Shown here: in pieces, positions 60,950 through 64,000 of the stretch
Layout of the letters: every line of letters begins with the position of its first letter
Position numbering within the stretch: the first letter of the stretch is position 1
DNA from: Tetrastigma voinierianum
Taxonomy: Eukaryota; Streptophyta; Magnoliopsida; Vitales; Vitaceae
Direction of reading: 5' to 3'
DNA length: 64,000 bases
Assembly: GCA_016808115.1 (NCBI GenBank)
Contig: JAEQBH010000132.1
Location: 558,001-622,000 of the forward strand
Position numbers and translations under genes: made by a program
Notes under the pieces: model-generated
Told to the model about the DNA's origin: nothing
The model's database searches: none
The model's input: the letters and a program-made list of their open reading frames with translations, nothing else

Positions 60950-61560
60950 GCCGATGGACGATACAATAAACATTTATCAAGCATGCTTACGCGGAGGTAA
61001 ACTGTGCAACAAAATGATGGGCTATGGAAATACATTGGGTGGTCGGCAAAGGTATATGTATATAAGGGAATGTCAGTATGCACTACAAGTAGAATATTGG
61101 AGAAATTTGACATTTTCATGGAGCTTAAGATGCACTATATCCTCGTTCAATCCCAAAGTCATCCAAGATTTGGAAGATGCTAAAGGACAGATAATGCATC
61201 CCACAAAGGATAATATTGTTGAGGCTTACATAGTAGAATCATCCTCGTTTCAAGGTATGAGGAAAATCTATTACCATGTGGCAAATAGGTTAGTAATTTC
61301 AGATGAACGTTAATTTTATTCTAATTTTTGTTTATACCTATAGCTTCCACTTCCCTAGCATCTATCTTCCTCGTGCGCTTCCAGTATAATGACATAACAT
61401 GTGATGATGCTACAATCAAGAGGTTTATCTCGGTGTGCAAACTCCGACATACCCCATTAGAGTCTGATCAAGTTTCTGAGCTATATCGGTTCAAACATAC
61501 TCTTCAAAAATGCCAAGAGTTTCTCAGAATGCTATATATCGATGTCTTTAGGTAAGGTTC
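60950..61560 (+). other. Coding-like remnant of unknown family upstream of the MULE
   Basis: Plus-strand frames 60,954-61,313 and 61,328-61,555 have protein-like composition (for example GGRQRYMYIRECQYALQVEY). I do not recognise the family. Their position before the MULE core suggests the N-terminal part of the same element or a second, older one. Confidence 0.3.
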
Positions 61561-61899
61561 CAAAGACAAGTATTCTTGAAAACCTACCTAAGTATATGCC
61601 TGGCCAAATGCTCAATTGAGCAGGTCCAGAGGAAGATAACAAACATGCTGTTGCGGGTAATGAAATCTTGCGAGTTCACACATTCCGCGATAATCATAAT
61701 CATATTGCGCAAGATCAATGTTCATCTAAGTTGAAGGTTAGTTCAAAGCGGGCATATCGTAGGAGATGGCAGATAACTCTGATGATGACTTCCACAAATA
61801 TGCAAGGACTTTTCTCATGATCATGAGTAATTAACTTATAACCAAGCTTCGCACATTAAAGAGAAGGTTAAGGAGCCGATGTATGGAGCTCCACGCGTG

Positions 61900-63180
61900 A
61901 TCAGTATGTTTTTTGCCGTCGCGCTAGGCTAAGGGAGATCAATCCCGCACTTTAGCCGAATATACTTCCACCGATGGTCACTTTTAGCCAATTGTTCGTC
62001 GATATGCATTGACAAGGGTCTACATGCAAGGATGTCGACCTCATCGGGCTATTGATTCTCGCACTTAGCGGGCCATATAAGGGAGCTCTTTGTCGGCCAG
62101 TATATAGATGATGATGGATGTTTCCTTGAGCTACCGTGTTGTCGGCCTAAAATTCATAGCATTGGTAATCGTTCTAGAGAAAGTGAAGCATCTATTGATG
62201 TAAAGAAGTTGTGATTAAGCCTGATAGATGATTTAAGGATTCTACAAGTAGTTGTTTCGCAGTTGTTCGGGATTTAAAATTGCGTATATTGTTACCGCCT
62301 ACTTAAAGGAAAACTTCACTACCAGCTTTAATAGACAAAATATTAGAGGGAAAGAAAAGGAAAAGGGGTATGCTCGGGCGCTTTTAGATACATATGCTTT
62401 CGCAAGATACGAGGTGCTGACTACAATGATGAATTTGTAAAACTTGTTCAATTCAATGAGGACTCAGCAAAACGGGCACACTTCAAAACAACCCTCAACA
62501 TTGGGCGATGTCTGTCTTCAAAAAGCGGTGGGATAAAAATGATCCACCACATCAGTCCTTCAACTCATGGTTGAGAGAGAGCGCCATCAAACCATTTATA
62601 CATTGTTGTCGACGCACATGGATGTTTGTCATGTTAACTAACCACATTAATGCGCCTAAAAAGTGGAGAAGGAGGCTGGACCTAAAACCCAGGAGAAGCT
62701 CTGGTTACGCGAGGTCTCTGAATCGATATCTCGTTATGCCCTACATTGGGAGGTACATTTAGGTGTTCAATTCCATGAGGTGGAGCATTTAGTCATTTGA
62801 TGATGAATTCAACAACTTGTTTTCAGATGTCATGGCAAATGTCCTGGTTTGCCATGTGCTCATAATAAAGGCTGCATGTTATTCAAAGCAAGATACATGA
62901 CTATGTGGATGGCATGCTTTCTTCAACTTTATATAATTTGATATATTCCGTCAATTTCAACCATTGGCGACGATAATATGTCGCAAACTCTTCCATGATG
63001 GAAGCTTTACAAGATGGAGAAGGTCATTCAGATCCCACCTCCTACTCCCCCAAACAAGCCACCCAGTGGAAGACCCGACAAAGTCGATTGAGTCGCCAGT
63101 CAGCCTATAAGAGGCCTATTCATCGCCATGCAATGGAGTTGGTGGCACAATAGGTCAAAACGGTAATAATCCTTACCGTG
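61900..63180 (+). pseudogene. Mutator-like (MULE) transposase remnant
   Basis: Pieces match MuDR/MULE transposase in order. The motif GCRP..IDS.....GPYKGAL (about 62,030-62,090) corresponds to the first DDE block (GCRP.IGLDG..L.GPY.G.L). The frame 62,508-62,762 (HWAMSVFKKRW..., then FNSWLRESAIKPFIHC) corresponds to the conserved C-terminal catalytic part (FN.W...AR.KPI). PPPTPPNKPPSGRPDK (63,032-63,085) matches the P..KR..GRPKK linker. CNGVGGTIGQNGNN (about 63,137-63,180) matches a decayed C..C..GH....C knuckle. The frame is broken repeatedly and no terminal inverted repeats were found. Confidence 0.75.
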
Positions 63181-63194
63181 AGGCAATCATTTTC

Positions 63195-63467
63195 ATGTTG
63201 GTGCCACCTTCAGGTAGGCGATTTAACGCGCAAATCATTGAGTTGAACGTCATATCGACGATTTGTTTTAACGACTTATGGATGTATTATTTACATCGAA
63301 CTCGTGGCATTTATTTTGATAACACTAAAATCCCAACATTGACTGGTTTTGTGAATACTGATTTTGATGCGTCGATGTCGAACGATAATTGCAGTGGACT
63401 AGTACATCAAGCACACAATTGCGGCATTAGCGCCGCTACTAAATTAACATCATTCCAAAGTAAGTGA
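63195..63467 (+). pseudogene. Possible copia-type RNase H fragment
   Basis: YLHRTRGIYF, then LTGFVNTDFDAS resembles the start of the Ty1/copia RNase H region (RYL.GT...G..., then L.GY.DAD.A). The remainder is unrecognisable. It could instead be MULE-derived, as it follows that relic directly. Confidence 0.4.
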
Positions 63468-63489
63468 ATAAGTCGTTTCCTCCATCAAT

Positions 63490-63600
63490 TGAAAATGCAA
63501 ACTGGTAAATGCGAGGCTTGTACACCCCTTGTACGCTTAGTGCATTTGCCTTGTACGCTAGTGTAATCACCTCGCATTAATTATAACAAATTGCGTTTTC
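63490..63600. repeat. Short imperfect inverted and direct repeats
   Basis: AATGCGAGGCTTGTACAC and TGTAATCACCTCGCATT are imperfectly inverted, and CCTTGTACGCT occurs twice between them (63,530 and 63,551). It could be a small MITE-like hairpin. Confidence 0.4.
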
Positions 63601-64000
63601 ACTTGTTAAAGACTAATATATGCATTTTCCTTTTTTGATGGAAATAAATTGTAAAAAACAATCTAATTACTAGTTTACTGATGAGTATAAGCTTCTGTAC
63701 ATCTCTCGTAGGATGAACTTTACTAGGTGAAGTGATTTCTGTGCTCTTACTAATCGTTGAAAGTTAAAAGGAAAGATCACCGCACTTTGCAGCTAGTTTG
63801 AACTCCCATAAAATATGCATTTTGGACTAGTATTTCTTCTACTCTCTTCTTGGTTGTAGCACTATAATTAGTACTCAGAATGTATTTCATTTTCAAAATA
63901 TTCATAGAACAAAACATATAAAACGACTTTCCTTAGTAGTCTTCCTTTAATTTGTTATAAAATAAATTTTCGCTTGCATTTTCATGTATCAAGTAAACCT
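63601..64000. other. Unassigned right edge
   Basis: No gene, repeat or element end recognised. Confidence 0.3.

Overview
This is nuclear DNA of a flowering plant, most likely a dicot. It has two intron-bearing genes whose proteins belong to plant families (an RBM48-type RNA-binding protein and a BOI-related RING ubiquitin ligase). The rest is nested transposable elements of plant lineages: Ty1/copia, Ty3/gypsy of the Tat type, large LTRs ending in GGGGCGTCACA, CACTA, TRIM, MULE and PIF/Harbinger. There is no operon structure, no CRISPR array and no rRNA. The species cannot be fixed from the sequence alone.

Layout. 1-7,451: two adjacent large LTRs of one family, plus strand; the second carries eight copies of a ~194 bp tandem unit. 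7,865-18,490: a decayed Ty1/copia element on the minus strand with both LTRs, split by a second minus-strand LTR element (about 12,075-16,757) that has ~1.88 kb LTRs and only ~0.9 kb between them. 18,491-20,054: AT-rich DNA with the tail of a Harbinger-type transposase. 20,055-38,258: an ~18 kb Tat-lineage Ty3/gypsy element with paired ~800 bp LTRs and decayed gag, RT, RNase H and integrase. Downstream of pol it has a two-tier tandem array (~119 bp units, then ~27/54 bp units) and an antisense ORF, which is split by a 3.84 kb solo LTR with a perfect 5 bp target duplication.

38,259-42,471 is AT-rich and without recognisable genes. 42,472-49,364 is a complete CACTA transposon (terminal inverted repeats, TTA target duplication, subterminal repeats) that carries an exon-like fragment of adenine phosphoribosyltransferase. 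It ends ~300 bp before the start of the RBM48-like gene (49,660-53,711, plus). The last long intron of that gene contains a TRIM retrotransposon with three LTRs. The BOI-related gene follows tail-to-tail (57,979-54,709, minus). Its exons can be followed throughout, but four single-base insertions in G/C runs and one in-frame TAA interrupt the frame. 59,000-64,000 has a possible unidentified 5' exon, a decayed MULE transposase and a copia-like fragment.

Overall this is a small genic island (about 49.4-59 kb) beside a large nested transposon block. The most notable structures are the satellite-like array inside the Tat element, the gene-carrying CACTA in the promoter region of the RBM48 gene, the three-LTR TRIM in its intron, and the consistent +1 errors in the RING gene. 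Exon coordinates were read by eye from splice signals and family similarity; no alignment was run.
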